In this document: in pieces, positions 15,795 through 26,900 of the stretch | How positions within the stretch are numbered: position 1 is the stretch's first letter | How the letters are laid out: every line of letters starts with the position of its first letter | Assembly: GCF_013001275.1 (NCBI RefSeq) | Contig: NZ_JABDMV010000069.1 | Coordinates: 1-54,026, forward strand | Source of the DNA: Flaviramulus sp. | GTDB lineage: Bacteria; Bacteroidota; Bacteroidia; Flavobacteriales; Flavobacteriaceae | Direction of reading: 5' to 3' | DNA length: 54,026 nucleotides | The notes under the pieces: model-generated | Seen by the model: the letters and a program-made list of their open reading frames with translations, nothing else | Told to the model about the DNA's origin: nothing | Database searches by the model: none | Position numbers and translations under genes: made by a program

Positions 15795-17657
15795 ATGAAA
15801 AATTTAATGAACTTAAAAAGATTAACATTTATCATTGTTGTATTACTTACTTTTTCTGCTTGTAGTAATGATGATGATAACAACACAATTGCTGCTCCAG
15901 AACCTTTAAACATTGTAGAAACTGCTCAATCTGTTTCCGATCTAAGTATTTTGGTAGAAGCAGTAGTACAAGCTGGATTAGTTGATGCCTTATCAGCTGA
16001 CGGCGCCAAAACGGTGTTAGCTCCAACAAATGACGCATTTACAGCATTTTTAGCTGAGAAAGGTTTTAATTCATTATCGGAAGTACCAAATGATGTATTA
16101 ACTCAAATATTATTGAACCATGTAATTGCAGGTGCCAACTTAGAATCATCGGCATTGATAGGAACTTCTGGCTATACTAACACATTGGCTGATGGACCAA
16201 ACTCTACAAAATTAAGTATTTATTATGATGGCAATGCCGGCGTTACTTTTAATGGAAGTGGCACAGTAACTACGGCAGACGTTGAAACATCAAACGGTAC
16301 CGTACATATTATTGATCAAGTTATTGATTTACCAACTATAGCGACCTTCGCTACTACAAATTCAGCATTATCTATTTTAGTAGATGCACTGGTTTATGCT
16401 GATACTGGAAATCCAACTGTACCATATATAGATACAGTTTCTGATGCTGCAACCGGACCTTTTACAGTTTTTGCTCCTACTAATGATGCCTTTGTGTCAT
16501 TATTATCTGAGTTAGAAGAAAGTGCTCTTACAGATATTCCAACGTCTACCATTGATGCTGTCCTGTTAAATCATATAGTTGATGCCAATGTGCAATCAAG
16601 TCAATTAACAAGTGGTACGGTATCTACTTTAGGTGGAAATATTACTGCAGATGCATCAGTTTTCACCTTAACAGATGCTAATGGAAGAGTTAGTAATATA
16701 GTAACCAGTTTAGTTGATATACAAACAATAAACGGAGTTGTTCACGTTATAGATAAAGTTATTTTACCTGCTATGGATGCAGATCCATTAAACATTGTTG
16801 AAACAGCTCAATCTGTTGATGATTTAAGTGTTTTAGTTGATGCAGTCGTACAAGCTGGATTAGTTGATGCCTTATCAGCTGACGGCGCCAAAACTGTTTT
16901 AGCTCCAACTAATGCGGCATTTACAGCGTTTTTAGCTGCTAAAGGGTTTAATTCTTTATCTGAAGTTCCGAATGATATCTTAACTCAAATATTATTGAAT
17001 CATGTCATTGCTGGTACGAGTTATCTATCTTCTGACCTCGCAGGAAGTACAGGATATGAAAATACATTAGCAGATGGGCCAAATTCAACAAAATTAAGTA
17101 TTTATTATGATGGGACGTCTGGTGTCTCTTTTAATGGAAGTGCTGCAGTAGTAATCCCAGACGTTGAAACATCTAACGGTATCGTACATGTTATCGATCA
17201 AGTTATTGATTTACCAACTATAGCGACCTTTGCTACAACTAATTCAGCATTATCTATTTTAGTAGATGCACTGGTTTATGCTGATACTGGAAATCCAACT
17301 GTACCATATATAAATACAGTTTCTGATGCCGCAACCGGTCCTTTTACAGTTTTTGCTCCTACTAATGATGCCTTTGTATCATTATTATCTGAGTTAGAGG
17401 TTAGTGCTCTTACTGATATTCCAACGTCTACTGTTGATGCTGTCCTATTAAATCATATAGTTGATGCCAACGTGCAATCAAGTCAATTAACAAGTGGTAC
17501 GGTATCTACTTTAGGTGGAAATATTACTGCAGATGCATCAGTTTTCACTTTAACGGATGCTAATGGAAGAGTTAGTAATATAGTAACAAGTTTAGTTGAT
17601 ATACAATCAATAAACGGAGTAGTTCACGTAATAGATAAAGTAATATTACCTGAATAA
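15795..17657 (+). CDS. Lipoprotein with four fasciclin (FAS1) domains
   Basis: The 620-residue protein starts with a lipoprotein signal (lipobox FSAC, Cys23) followed by an acidic SNDDDNN linker. Four FAS1 domains follow, with hallmarks such as KTVLAPTNDAFTAFL, FTVFAPTNDAFVSLL, ILLNHVI and GVVHVIDKVI. Domains 1-2 and 3-4 are almost the same sequence with an offset of 294 residues, so the gene arose by in-frame duplication of a two-domain unit. FAS1 domains mediate adhesion; a surface-exposed outer-membrane adhesin or matrix protein is inferred. It has its own promoter and terminator and is monocistronic. Confidence 0.92.
   Translation: MKNLMNLKRLTFIIVVLLTFSACSNDDDNNTIAAPEPLNIVETAQSVSDLSILVEAVVQAGLVDALSADGAKTVLAPTNDAFTAFLAEKGFNSLSEVPNDVLTQILLNHVIAGANLESSALIGTSGYTNTLADGPNSTKLSIYYDGNAGVTFNGSGTVTTADVETSNGTVHIIDQVIDLPTIATFATTNSALSILVDALVYADTGNPTVPYIDTVSDAATGPFTVFAPTNDAFVSLLSELEESALTDIPTSTIDAVLLNHIVDANVQSSQLTSGTVSTLGGNITADASVFTLTDANGRVSNIVTSLVDIQTINGVVHVIDKVILPAMDADPLNIVETAQSVDDLSVLVDAVVQAGLVDALSADGAKTVLAPTNAAFTAFLAAKGFNSLSEVPNDILTQILLNHVIAGTSYLSSDLAGSTGYENTLADGPNSTKLSIYYDGTSGVSFNGSAAVVIPDVETSNGIVHVIDQVIDLPTIATFATTNSALSILVDALVYADTGNPTVPYINTVSDAATGPFTVFAPTNDAFVSLLSELEVSALTDIPTSTVDAVLLNHIVDANVQSSQLTSGTVSTLGGNITADASVFTLTDANGRVSNIVTSLVDIQSINGVVHVIDKVILPE
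15909..17656 (+). repeat. Direct tandem duplication inside the FAS1 gene
   Basis: Two units, 15909-16790 and 16791-17656, repeat with an offset of 882 bp. Long blocks are nearly identical at the DNA level, including synonymous positions. Examples are 15968-16010 against 16850-16892 and 16326-16512 against 17208-17394. Other blocks (about 16120-16270) differ more. Confidence 0.9.
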
Positions 17658-17737
17658 GAATAAAATTAGGTTGGTTTGATTATTTTTTAGACAATGAATT
17701 AGTTTTTGTCGCTAAAAAATTGTCTATGAGAGAGAGG

Positions 17738-17765
17738 CTCCCTAAGAAATTAGGGAGTTTTTTTT
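17738..17765 (+). terminator. Intrinsic terminator of the FAS1 gene
   Basis: Stem CTCCCTAA / TTAGGGAG with loop GAAA is followed by eight T (17758-17765). It overlaps the last codons of the convergent YwqK-like gene. A second, weaker pair, TAGACAAT / ATTGTCTA, lies just upstream. Confidence 0.85.
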
Positions 17766-18454
17766 ATGTATTTTGGTTTATAAGTAAAATCCTTTTTTTC
17801 TATTAAATTTCCGTTTTTATAATATTTCCAAATATTATCTTTTTTACCTCTTTTATAAAAACCTTCAACAATTAACTCTCCTTTCGGATTATAAAATTTA
17901 GCCTCACCGTGTAACTCATCATTAACATAATTAAACTCTTTTAAAACTACGCCTTTATCAGAATACCAAATAGAATTACCGTTTAAAACACCTTGATTAT
18001 AATTTTGTCGTTCTGCAATTTCCCCATTTGGATAATATACCAAACGCTCACCAACTAACTTACCATTGTTATCATATTCTTCTAATGTTAAAATACCATT
18101 AGATCCTTTTTGATAATATTTCCAAGTTCCAATGAATGTTTTACCATCCATTTGTCCTTCGCTAATAACTTTGCCATTTGATGCCAAAAACTTAACTTCA
18201 GATATGTTATTTGTTTCATTAAATTCCTTTGTAGCCGATAAAATCGGTTTACTTTTTATGTTTTTATAAAATTTAAAAAGCCCTATTTCTTTGCCGTGAT
18301 AAAATTCGCCTTCATATCTAATAACTTTAGAGTCCTCAAAGTTTTTTTTCCAAATCCCGTGGCGATTCCCGTTAGCATCAAATTGATTTATGTTTTGTGC
18401 GCCAAGAATAGTGACCGAAATTAGAAAAAATAAGATGCCAGTTAATGTCTTCAT
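17750..18454 (-). CDS. Exported YwqK-family / MORN-2 repeat protein
   Basis: The 234-residue protein has a signal peptide (MKTLTGILFFLISVTILGAQ). It is otherwise built of repeated MORN-2 type units of about 22 residues, with words such as GIWKKNF, GEFYHGKEIGLFKFY, GTWKYYQKG, YYPNGEIAERQNY and GEAKFYNPKGELI. Such proteins are often labelled YwqK family antitoxin by homology, but a signal peptide and the absence of a partner toxin argue against a toxin-antitoxin role here. It is probably an envelope protein of unknown function. The last codons overlap the FAS1 terminator on the other strand. Confidence 0.82.
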   Translation of the reverse strand: MKTLTGILFFLISVTILGAQNINQFDANGNRHGIWKKNFEDSKVIRYEGEFYHGKEIGLFKFYKNIKSKPILSATKEFNETNNISEVKFLASNGKVISEGQMDGKTFIGTWKYYQKGSNGILTLEEYDNNGKLVGERLVYYPNGEIAERQNYNQGVLNGNSIWYSDKGVVLKEFNYVNDELHGEAKFYNPKGELIVEGFYKRGKKDNIWKYYKNGNLIEKKDFTYKPKYIKKTP

Positions 18455-18522
18455 TTAAATTGACTTTTTAATAACAGAGTAATTATATTTTAATAACGAT
18501 TATTTACTAAACTTCTTATAAC

Positions 18523-18558
18523 AAAAAAGCTGCCAAAATAATTATCTTGACAGCTTTT
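18523..18558 (-). terminator. Intrinsic terminator of yidC
   Basis: Read on the minus strand, AAAAGCTGTCAA pairs with TTGGCAGCTTTT around a short AT-rich loop, with one G-U pair, and a run of T follows. It begins 17 bases after the yidC stop. Confidence 0.85.
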
Positions 18559-18574
18559 GTGGTTTTAAATATTA

Positions 18575-20467
18575 TTATTTACGTTTTTTCTGAGCTTGTT
18601 TTTGCTTTTCAGCCTGCTCCATCATTTCTGCCATTTTCTTTTGAAACTTATTTTGTTTTTTAGGTTTCTTTTTATTCTCTTGAATCTGTGCATGAATTTT
18701 ATCTTCATCAAGAATATAATTCTTAATCACTAAAATGATTCCAATACTGATTAAGTTAGATATGAAATAATATAAACTTAAACCAGAGGCATAGTTATTA
18801 AAGAAAAACAACATCATTATTGGCGAAAAGTACATCATGTACTTCATCATTTTTGCCATATCTGGCATACCTTCTTGTTGTGGTTGGTTACCCATTTGTT
18901 GCCCTGTTGTTAAACGCATATAAAAGAATATGGCTATAGAAGCTAACAATGGAAATAAACTCACGTGGTCACCATAAAAAGGAATGTTGAAAGGTAAATT
19001 TGCTACGGTATCGTAGGACGATAAATCGTCAGCCCAAAGGAAACTTTTTTGTCTTAAATCAAACGCCGATGGAAAAAATTGAAACAAAGCATAAAACACA
19101 GGCAATTGTATTAAAGCCGGTAAACAGCCCGCCATTGGACTTGCTCCAGCTTTATTTTGCAAAGCCATAGTTTCTTGTTGTGCTTTCATTTTATTCCCCT
19201 TATGCTTTTCGCGAATTGCATCAAGCTCTGGCTTTAAAATTTTCATTTTTGCCTGAGATAAAAATTGTTTGTACTGCACAAATGATAATAATATTTTTAC
19301 CAAAATAGTCATAACAACAATAGCAATTCCATAGGGCATAAAACCTCCTAAAAAGCTAAATAAAGGCATAAAAATATAACGGTTTATCCATCCAAAAATA
19401 CCCCAACCAAGCGGTACTAATTCGTCTAAATTTCTGTTATAAGCATTTAATATTTTATAATCACTTGGTCCGTAATACCAATTTAAAGATTGATTGATTT
19501 CGCCACCTTGTAATTCTAGAGGAATGTATGTTTCAAATTTTTTGGTAAACACAGTATCAATAGCTTCGTCTTCAACTAAATTTTCCGACTTAACTTTTAC
19601 TTTCTTAAAAGGTACATCGGTTAATAGTACTGATGAAAAGAAATGTTGCTTATATCCTATCCATGAGACATCTTCAACATCATCATCTGCGTCTCCCATA
19701 CCTGTATAGTCATCTTTTCCGTTTTCGTAATCATAGTGAATATCTGTATACCTATTTTCGTAAGAAATACTCTTAGCATGACGATAGCCTTTTAACTTCC
19801 AATCTAAATTAACTGGTTGCGCACTATTAATTACATCGTTTAATCCTTGCGAACGTATGGAGAAGTCCATCATATAATCGCCCTCTTTTATCTCATATCG
19901 ATATTCCAAAAATTTACTTTCAGAAACTTTAAGCTTCATAGAAACTATGGTAATATCGCCTTTTTTAGTAACAGTAGGTTGAAATGGTAAGTCTTTAGTA
20001 TTTAAAATTCTACTATCGGTTGTACCAAAATTTATATTGAAAGAAGCATTGTTGTCTTTTATTATATAAATGGGAACCGAATCATAATCGACAAACTTTT
20101 TAAGCTTAACTTCTGAAAGATATCCACCTTTATTACTGAATTTTAAGGCTAATAAATCGCTTTCAATAACCGTTTCTTCAGTTGAAGAATTTATTGCAGA
20201 AAATGCAAAAGCACCTAATTTATTTTTAAGATTAAGAAGTTGAATTGAATCAACATCTGCACCTAAATTATAATCTTCAGCAGTAGTTACTTTAGTTTGT
20301 TCTAATGCTTTTAATTTATTTTCAGCTTCAACCTGTTCTTGTTTTGCTTTTTCTTGAGCCTCAAGTTCTTCAGGTGTTGGTTGGTTTTGCCAAAGCATAT
20401 ACATTAATATTCCGAAAATAAGTATAAATCCTATTACCGAATTAATGTCTAATTTTTTTTCTTCCAT
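18575..20467 (-). CDS. yidC: Membrane protein insertase YidC
   Basis: YidC inserts and folds inner-membrane proteins, alone or with SecYEG. The 630-residue protein has an N-terminal membrane anchor (about 9-27), a large periplasmic P1 domain (about 80-350), and the conserved five-helix core (about 360-585). The core contains AKMKILKPELDAIREKHKG, ASPMAGCLPALIQLPVFYAL and a Lys-rich C-terminal tail. Where E. coli has the hydrophilic-groove Arg366, this protein has Lys391 (ILVKILLSF). An intrinsic terminator lies only about 20 bases upstream of the start codon. Confidence 0.97.
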   Translation of the reverse strand: MEEKKLDINSVIGFILIFGILMYMLWQNQPTPEELEAQEKAKQEQVEAENKLKALEQTKVTTAEDYNLGADVDSIQLLNLKNKLGAFAFSAINSSTEETVIESDLLALKFSNKGGYLSEVKLKKFVDYDSVPIYIIKDNNASFNINFGTTDSRILNTKDLPFQPTVTKKGDITIVSMKLKVSESKFLEYRYEIKEGDYMMDFSIRSQGLNDVINSAQPVNLDWKLKGYRHAKSISYENRYTDIHYDYENGKDDYTGMGDADDDVEDVSWIGYKQHFFSSVLLTDVPFKKVKVKSENLVEDEAIDTVFTKKFETYIPLELQGGEINQSLNWYYGPSDYKILNAYNRNLDELVPLGWGIFGWINRYIFMPLFSFLGGFMPYGIAIVVMTILVKILLSFVQYKQFLSQAKMKILKPELDAIREKHKGNKMKAQQETMALQNKAGASPMAGCLPALIQLPVFYALFQFFPSAFDLRQKSFLWADDLSSYDTVANLPFNIPFYGDHVSLFPLLASIAIFFYMRLTTGQQMGNQPQQEGMPDMAKMMKYMMYFSPIMMLFFFNNYASGLSLYYFISNLISIGIILVIKNYILDEDKIHAQIQENKKKPKKQNKFQKKMAEMMEQAEKQKQAQKKRK

Positions 20468-20487
20468 GTATTCTTTTCGTATATATT

Positions 20488-20516
20488 AAAAAAAGATTCC
20501 TGCATTAAACAGGAAT
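20488..20516 (-). terminator. Intrinsic terminator between pyrG and yidC
   Basis: On the minus strand ATTCCTG (20516-20510), a seven-base loop and CAGGAAT (20502-20496) are followed by CTTTTTTT. It is placed right after pyrG and ends about 20 bases before the yidC ATG. Confidence 0.85.
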
Positions 20517-20543
20517 GTTATTAGCTCATCAATAAACTATCCA

Positions 20544-22220
<1,677 letters not shown>

Positions 22221-22405
22221 TTAAAATAGTTAATTTAGAATTGTTTTTTAGTTATTTAAAAGGTAGTTGTTAACAACGGTTTGGGTTGGATTTTTGGTTT
22301 GTAATTTATAAAAATCGCTCGTATTATCAGAAAAATAACTTCGTTTACATTATATATAAAACATTAAAACGATTTCATATTACGTCGTAAGCGATAATAA
22401 TAATT

Positions 22406-22636
22406 TTACTTTTTAGGATACTGCCTCCTAATATTTCTTATCAATTCTTCTAAACCATTTAATTTAAGCTCATAAACCTGTTTTAGCATAACTCCTAACT
22501 TTCCTTTAGGAAACCCTTTGTTATGGTACCAAACCACATAATATTCTGGTAAATCAATAATGTAGCGGTCTTTGTATTTTCCAAATGGCATTTTTGTATG
22601 TGCTAAATCAATTAAAACTTGTTTATCTGGTAACAT
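22406..22636 (-). CDS. DUF3820 family protein
   Basis: The 76-residue protein carries the family hallmark MPFGKYKDRYIIDLPEYYVVWY, a Lys-rich tail and no signal peptide. The family is small and cytoplasmic, sometimes considered a putative quorum-sensing-regulated or nucleic-acid-related factor, without an established function. Its ATG follows directly after the stop of the DUF922 gene (no gap), so the two are translationally coupled. Confidence 0.88.
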   Translation of the reverse strand: MLPDKQVLIDLAHTKMPFGKYKDRYIIDLPEYYVVWYHNKGFPKGKLGVMLKQVYELKLNGLEELIRNIRRQYPKK

Positions 22637-23179
22637 TTAATCTAGCGATTTGTATTTAGAAAGTTTGTGAAGTTCTTTTGTTATAAATAGTTTCCAACTC
22701 GCCTGAGCCCCATGATTTCTCGAATGATCAGTTTCTATATCATACTTATTCTGCATTTTAGAAAGCTCTGTATTGATGATATTATGAATTTCTTTTAACT
22801 CCGTACGAACATTATTTGATATCATTAATTGGCTTATTCTCTGCCTAAACTTACGTGCAAATAATTCTGTAATGTCAAAATGTAATTGTTCGTGCCCTAA
22901 AATATGACTATCCGTTGCTTCTATCTTATACCACGATTGCTCAGGATAAAAATGTGCAAATACTTCAGTTGTAAATCCAACAACTTGTTTACTATCAGTC
23001 TGTGATATGGAAAATCCAAAAGTTATACCAGAAGCGGTTATTGCTACTGCGCTTGACGAATTAATTGGTTTTGCTTTAAAATCGGCCCATGATAAAAGTT
23101 GGAATTCATTCCAAGAGATTGTTGGTTCATCCTTATGAACGCTTAATAAACAACAAATTATAAGGAATATTCTAATCAC
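22637..23179 (-). CDS. DUF922-like protein with HExxH zinc motif
   Basis: The 180-residue protein begins with a short hydrophobic segment (MIRIFLIICCLLSV) that could be a signal peptide. The core has HILGHEQLHFDI with H96-E97-x-x-H100, the zincin metal motif expected in DUF922 proteins. A downstream helix could supply the third ligand. A secreted or periplasmic protease activity is inferred from the motif only. The gene is coupled to the DUF3820 gene and lies 40 bases after the LysM gene. Confidence 0.78.
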   Translation of the reverse strand: MIRIFLIICCLLSVHKDEPTISWNEFQLLSWADFKAKPINSSSAVAITASGITFGFSISQTDSKQVVGFTTEVFAHFYPEQSWYKIEATDSHILGHEQLHFDITELFARKFRQRISQLMISNNVRTELKEIHNIINTELSKMQNKYDIETDHSRNHGAQASWKLFITKELHKLSKYKSLD

Positions 23180-23219
23180 ATTAAAACCTTTTTTATTTAG
23201 AACGGATTAGAATTGGTCC

Positions 23220-25154
23220 TTATTGTTTAACCTCAACTATAGTCAAATCATCATACTTAACTAAATATACGCTGTCATTATAATAACCACCAAAAAGCTT
23301 CTTTTTATAGGCAAACTTATTCTCTACATATTCTGTAAGTGGCGCTTTTAAAACAGAAGCATATAAATTTTCTGAAGACACCAATCGTAATACCACATCC
23401 ATAGTTAAATCAAACCCTTTAACGGCCCTTTTGTTTGGAGTAATATTATAAAGATTGGTATAGTTTTTCAAAAACATGCTGTTATCATTTTCATTATAAT
23501 CTTTTGAGTTGGATGCAAAATGAAATTGCAGTTTTGAAAGATGCGTATTATTAACCTGATCGCCCTCAAAAGCTGAATTTACTCTAGTTGTAAGCAACAC
23601 TATCTCCAAAGGCTCTCCGTCTAATACTGAAATTCCATTATTATTCAAGGAAGCTAAAACACTGGTTACGTTGGATACGAAACCTTCGTTAGTAGTCTCT
23701 AAAAACACATAATTCTTTCCTGGTACTAAGGCATCTTGAATATCTTCTCTTGTAACGAAAAATTCATCTTCACCATTTTTATTTTTTCTTGAAAAAACTT
23801 GTTTTGCTTGATTGAATTCTCTTTTTAATGAGTTCGCAACTTCTGAAGTTTTAGTGTCAGATATTATTAGGATATTATTGCCTAAACTATCAGCACTTAC
23901 AAAGTTCACAATTTTACTTCTTAATAAATCATCTGATGGTTTAGACTGAAAAACATTATCATATAATCTTAAATTTTCTCCTATTGGAGAAATTATTGGT
24001 ACATTATAAGTTCTTAATTCTGAAGCGGCCGCATCAAAGGAATTTGTTGTTAATGGCCCGATAACCGCATCAACATTTTCAAAATTATTATTTCTTATGA
24101 TATGAGAAACCTCGCTTACTTGATGCTTGGTGTCATAAACATCAACCTTTAATGAAACTCCTAATTTTTTTAAAGAATCTATAGCGGTTAAAACTCCGGA
24201 ATAAAAATCTAACGAAGCATTTAAATAAGGGTCCTTTTTTATACTTCTTTTTGTATCTGCTACCGAATCAAATCCTACACGATGTAATTTAAAAGGTAAT
24301 AAAATTGCAATATGTTTTGTTTTAAAATCAGAGATACTATCAATTAAATTAATTATTTCAGAATCTGCTTTAAAAACACCACTAGCTAAATTAGAATATG
24401 GTATTTTTAATATCATTCCTTGCTTTAAACCACTTTCTTTTAAATCTGGATTTAATGCTTCTAGCTCAGATTGCTCTAATCCTAATTTTAGTTTTAAACG
24501 AAAAAATCCTTCCTTGGGTAAAACTTTATAATAACTATATTCTTCATCAACTTTTTTTACATCTTCTTTTTCCAAATTAGGCACTTTTATTATTTCTCCT
24601 TCCTTTAAAATTTCTGTCATTTCAGGATTGAGTGCTTCTAATTCTGCCACTGTAATTCCATATTTATATGCAATACGCCACTTTCCTTCTTTCGGCAACA
24701 CGGTGTATTCTTTAGTTAGAGAATTAACTTCTTCAACTTCTGTGATTTTGTAAATAGGGATTTGTAGCTTATCTCCTTTTCTCAGCATATTTGCATACAG
24801 AAATTTATTATGCTTTTTTAATTCCTCCTCCGAAACATTATACTTTTTTGTTATACTATATAAAGTTTCTTTACGCTTGGTTTTATGTTTTTTAAACCCT
24901 TGTAACTCTTTTACAATAGTAATTTTAGGTTTATTTACTTTAGAAAGTGGAATAATTAGAATAGTATTAGGTTTTAGCTCTTTTTTTGCATCCGGATTTA
25001 ATGCATAAATATCAAAAGGGGTTACATAATATCGTTTTGCAATGCTTTCAATGGTTTCTCCTTCTTTTACTTGGTGTGTACTAAAGTTTTGAGCATTAAC
25101 AGTTGTAAAACTGATAGCGAAAACAATAATTAATGCTAATAAAAATTTATTCAT
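23220..25154 (-). CDS. LysM-repeat protein with type 1 periplasmic-binding domain
   Basis: The 644-residue exported protein has a signal peptide (cleaved after about VNAQ, residue 22). Four LysM modules lie in the N-terminal 255 residues (first at about 26-70, with GETIESIAKRYYVTPFDIYALNP). From about 275 a type 1 periplasmic-binding fold follows (IAILLPFKLHRVGFDS, DAVIGPLTTNSFDAAASEL). The architecture recalls LpoA-like or amino-acid receptor domains attached to peptidoglycan-binding modules. It likely sits in the periplasm on the cell wall; ligand unknown. It follows guaA after 155 bases. Confidence 0.88.
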   Translation of the reverse strand: MNKFLLALIIVFAISFTTVNAQNFSTHQVKEGETIESIAKRYYVTPFDIYALNPDAKKELKPNTILIIPLSKVNKPKITIVKELQGFKKHKTKRKETLYSITKKYNVSEEELKKHNKFLYANMLRKGDKLQIPIYKITEVEEVNSLTKEYTVLPKEGKWRIAYKYGITVAELEALNPEMTEILKEGEIIKVPNLEKEDVKKVDEEYSYYKVLPKEGFFRLKLKLGLEQSELEALNPDLKESGLKQGMILKIPYSNLASGVFKADSEIINLIDSISDFKTKHIAILLPFKLHRVGFDSVADTKRSIKKDPYLNASLDFYSGVLTAIDSLKKLGVSLKVDVYDTKHQVSEVSHIIRNNNFENVDAVIGPLTTNSFDAAASELRTYNVPIISPIGENLRLYDNVFQSKPSDDLLRSKIVNFVSADSLGNNILIISDTKTSEVANSLKREFNQAKQVFSRKNKNGEDEFFVTREDIQDALVPGKNYVFLETTNEGFVSNVTSVLASLNNNGISVLDGEPLEIVLLTTRVNSAFEGDQVNNTHLSKLQFHFASNSKDYNENDNSMFLKNYTNLYNITPNKRAVKGFDLTMDVVLRLVSSENLYASVLKAPLTEYVENKFAYKKKLFGGYYNDSVYLVKYDDLTIVEVKQ

Positions 25155-25309
25155 ATTATGATATTGTGCGTGATATAAATATAATAAAACCTTCTTAATT
25201 TAATTATATACGTTAATTTATTGAAATAAAGACTGCCGCTATTAAACTTATAAAAGCAATTATCTTTTATTCTTCATATTTACTAACACATAGTGTGCCA
25301 AATTAGAGT

Positions 25310-26845
25310 TTATTCCCATTCTATAGTCGCTGGCGGTTTTGAACTAATATCGTAAACTACTCTATTAACGCCTTTAACCTTATTTATTATATCGTTTGAT
25401 GTTTTTTGAAGAAATTCGTAAGGTAAATTTACCCAATCAGCGGTCATACCATCTGTGCTTTCCACAGCGCGAAGAGCCACGCATTTTTCGTAAGTACGCT
25501 CATCTCCCATAACACCAACACTGTTTACCGGGAGCAACATAGCACCCGCTTGCCAAACTTTATCGTATAAATCCCATTCCTTTAAGCCGTTTATAAAAAT
25601 AGCATCTACTTCCTGAAGGATTCGCACTTTTTCAGCAGTAATATCACCAAGAATACGTATACCTAATCCCGGGCCCGGAAAAGGATGTCGGCCCAATAAC
25701 TCAGCATCTATTTCTAAGGTCGCTCCTACGCGTCTAACTTCATCTTTAAAAATTGCTCTTAATGGTTCAACAATTTTAAGTTTCATAAAATCTGGTAATC
25801 CACCTACATTATGATGACTTTTTATTGTCGCAGATGGTCCGCCTGTCGCAGAAACACTCTCTATTACATCGGGATAAATTGTTCCTTGAGCTAACCATTT
25901 TACATCTTCTAGTTTGTGAGCTTCATCATCAAAAACCTCAATAAAGGAATTTCCAATAGCTTTACGTTTTAGCTCTGGATCTTCAATACCGGCCAATGCA
26001 TCCATAAACTTTTTGGAAGCATCAACACCTTTTACATTAAGCCCCATTCCTTCATACTGCTTTAGAACACTTTCAAATTCGTTTTTACGAAGCAAACCAT
26101 TATTAACAAAAATACAATACAGGTTTTTACCAATAGCTTTATTAAGTAATACAGCCGCAACCGTCGAATCTACGCCACCTGATAGGCCTAAAACAACTTT
26201 ATCATTTCCAACTTTTGTTTTAATGGCATCAACTGTTTCTTCAATAAATGAATCTGGTGTCCAATCCTGACGAAGATCGGCAATAGTAACTAAGAAATTC
26301 TGTAATAATTGTTTTCCATCTGTTGTATGATAAACTTCCGGATGAAATTGAATTGCATAGCTTATTTCTCCCTCGATTTTGTATGCAGCATTTTCTACAT
26401 CATTCGTACTTGCTAATAAAATTCCGTTTTCCGGTAAATGCTTTATGGTATCACTGTGGCTCATCCAAACCTGACTTCCTGCATTAATATGAGCGAAAAA
26501 CGGTTCTCCTTTTTGAATAAAGGATAAGTTTGCACGTCCATATTCTCTTGTGTTTGATGGGGCTACTTCACCTCCAGAAAAATGGGCTAAATATTGAGCT
26601 CCATAACAGACAGCCAGTAATGGTTTTTTACCCCTTATTTGAGATAAATCTGGATGTAGCGCTTCTTCTCCTCTTACAGAAAATGGGCTACCAGATAAAA
26701 TTACCGCTTTGTAAGTCTCAATGTTTTTTGGAATTTTATTATATGGATGAATTTCGGAGTAAATATTGAGTTCTCTAACTCTACGAGCAATAAGCTGTGT
26801 GTATTGCGATCCGAAGTCTAAAATTAATACCTTGTCGTGTTGCAT
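25310..26845 (-). CDS. guaA: GMP synthase (glutamine-hydrolysing)
   Basis: The enzyme converts XMP to GMP. From ATG 26845 it is 511 residues: class I amidotransferase domain with Cys80 (AVCYGAQY) and [11 protein letters not shown] pyrophosphatase domain with [12 protein letters not shown], and the dimerisation domain ending [12 protein letters not shown] use ATG 26845 ([15 protein letters not shown]), the usual start; a TTG two codons upstream is less likely. A -7 box ends three bases before the ATG, so the mRNA may be leaderless. GuaB, the preceding step, is at 47940-49412. Confidence 0.98.
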   Translation of the reverse strand: MQHDKVLILDFGSQYTQLIARRVRELNIYSEIHPYNKIPKNIETYKAVILSGSPFSVRGEEALHPDLSQIRGKKPLLAVCYGAQYLAHFSGGEVAPSNTREYGRANLSFIQKGEPFFAHINAGSQVWMSHSDTIKHLPENGILLASTNDVENAAYKIEGEISYAIQFHPEVYHTTDGKQLLQNFLVTIADLRQDWTPDSFIEETVDAIKTKVGNDKVVLGLSGGVDSTVAAVLLNKAIGKNLYCIFVNNGLLRKNEFESVLKQYEGMGLNVKGVDASKKFMDALAGIEDPELKRKAIGNSFIEVFDDEAHKLEDVKWLAQGTIYPDVIESVSATGGPSATIKSHHNVGGLPDFMKLKIVEPLRAIFKDEVRRVGATLEIDAELLGRHPFPGPGLGIRILGDITAEKVRILQEVDAIFINGLKEWDLYDKVWQAGAMLLPVNSVGVMGDERTYEKCVALRAVESTDGMTADWVNLPYEFLQKTSNDIINKVKGVNRVVYDISSKPPATIEWE

Positions 26846-26848
26846 GCG

Positions 26849-26856
26849 CAAAAATA
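26849..26856 (-). promoter_or_regulatory. -7 box (TATTTTTG) abutting the guaA start codon
   Basis: On the minus strand TATTTTTG is followed by CGC and then the ATG. In the Bacteroidota consensus transcription starts about four bases after the box, i.e. at the A of the start codon. A TTG lies 16 bases upstream of the box, somewhat closer than the usual 19-21. Confidence 0.4.
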
Positions 26857-26900
26857 GGAATTGATTTTATAACAAGGAATTAGGATTTAAGATTTTTTAA

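Noticed and set aside
17750-18454. Toxin-antitoxin system suggested by the YwqK antitoxin name
   Set aside because: There is a signal peptide, MORN-like repeats and no partner toxin next to it.
26849-26851. TTG start two codons upstream of the guaA ATG
   Set aside because: The ATG gives the normal N terminus, and TTG is an unusual choice next to an ATG.
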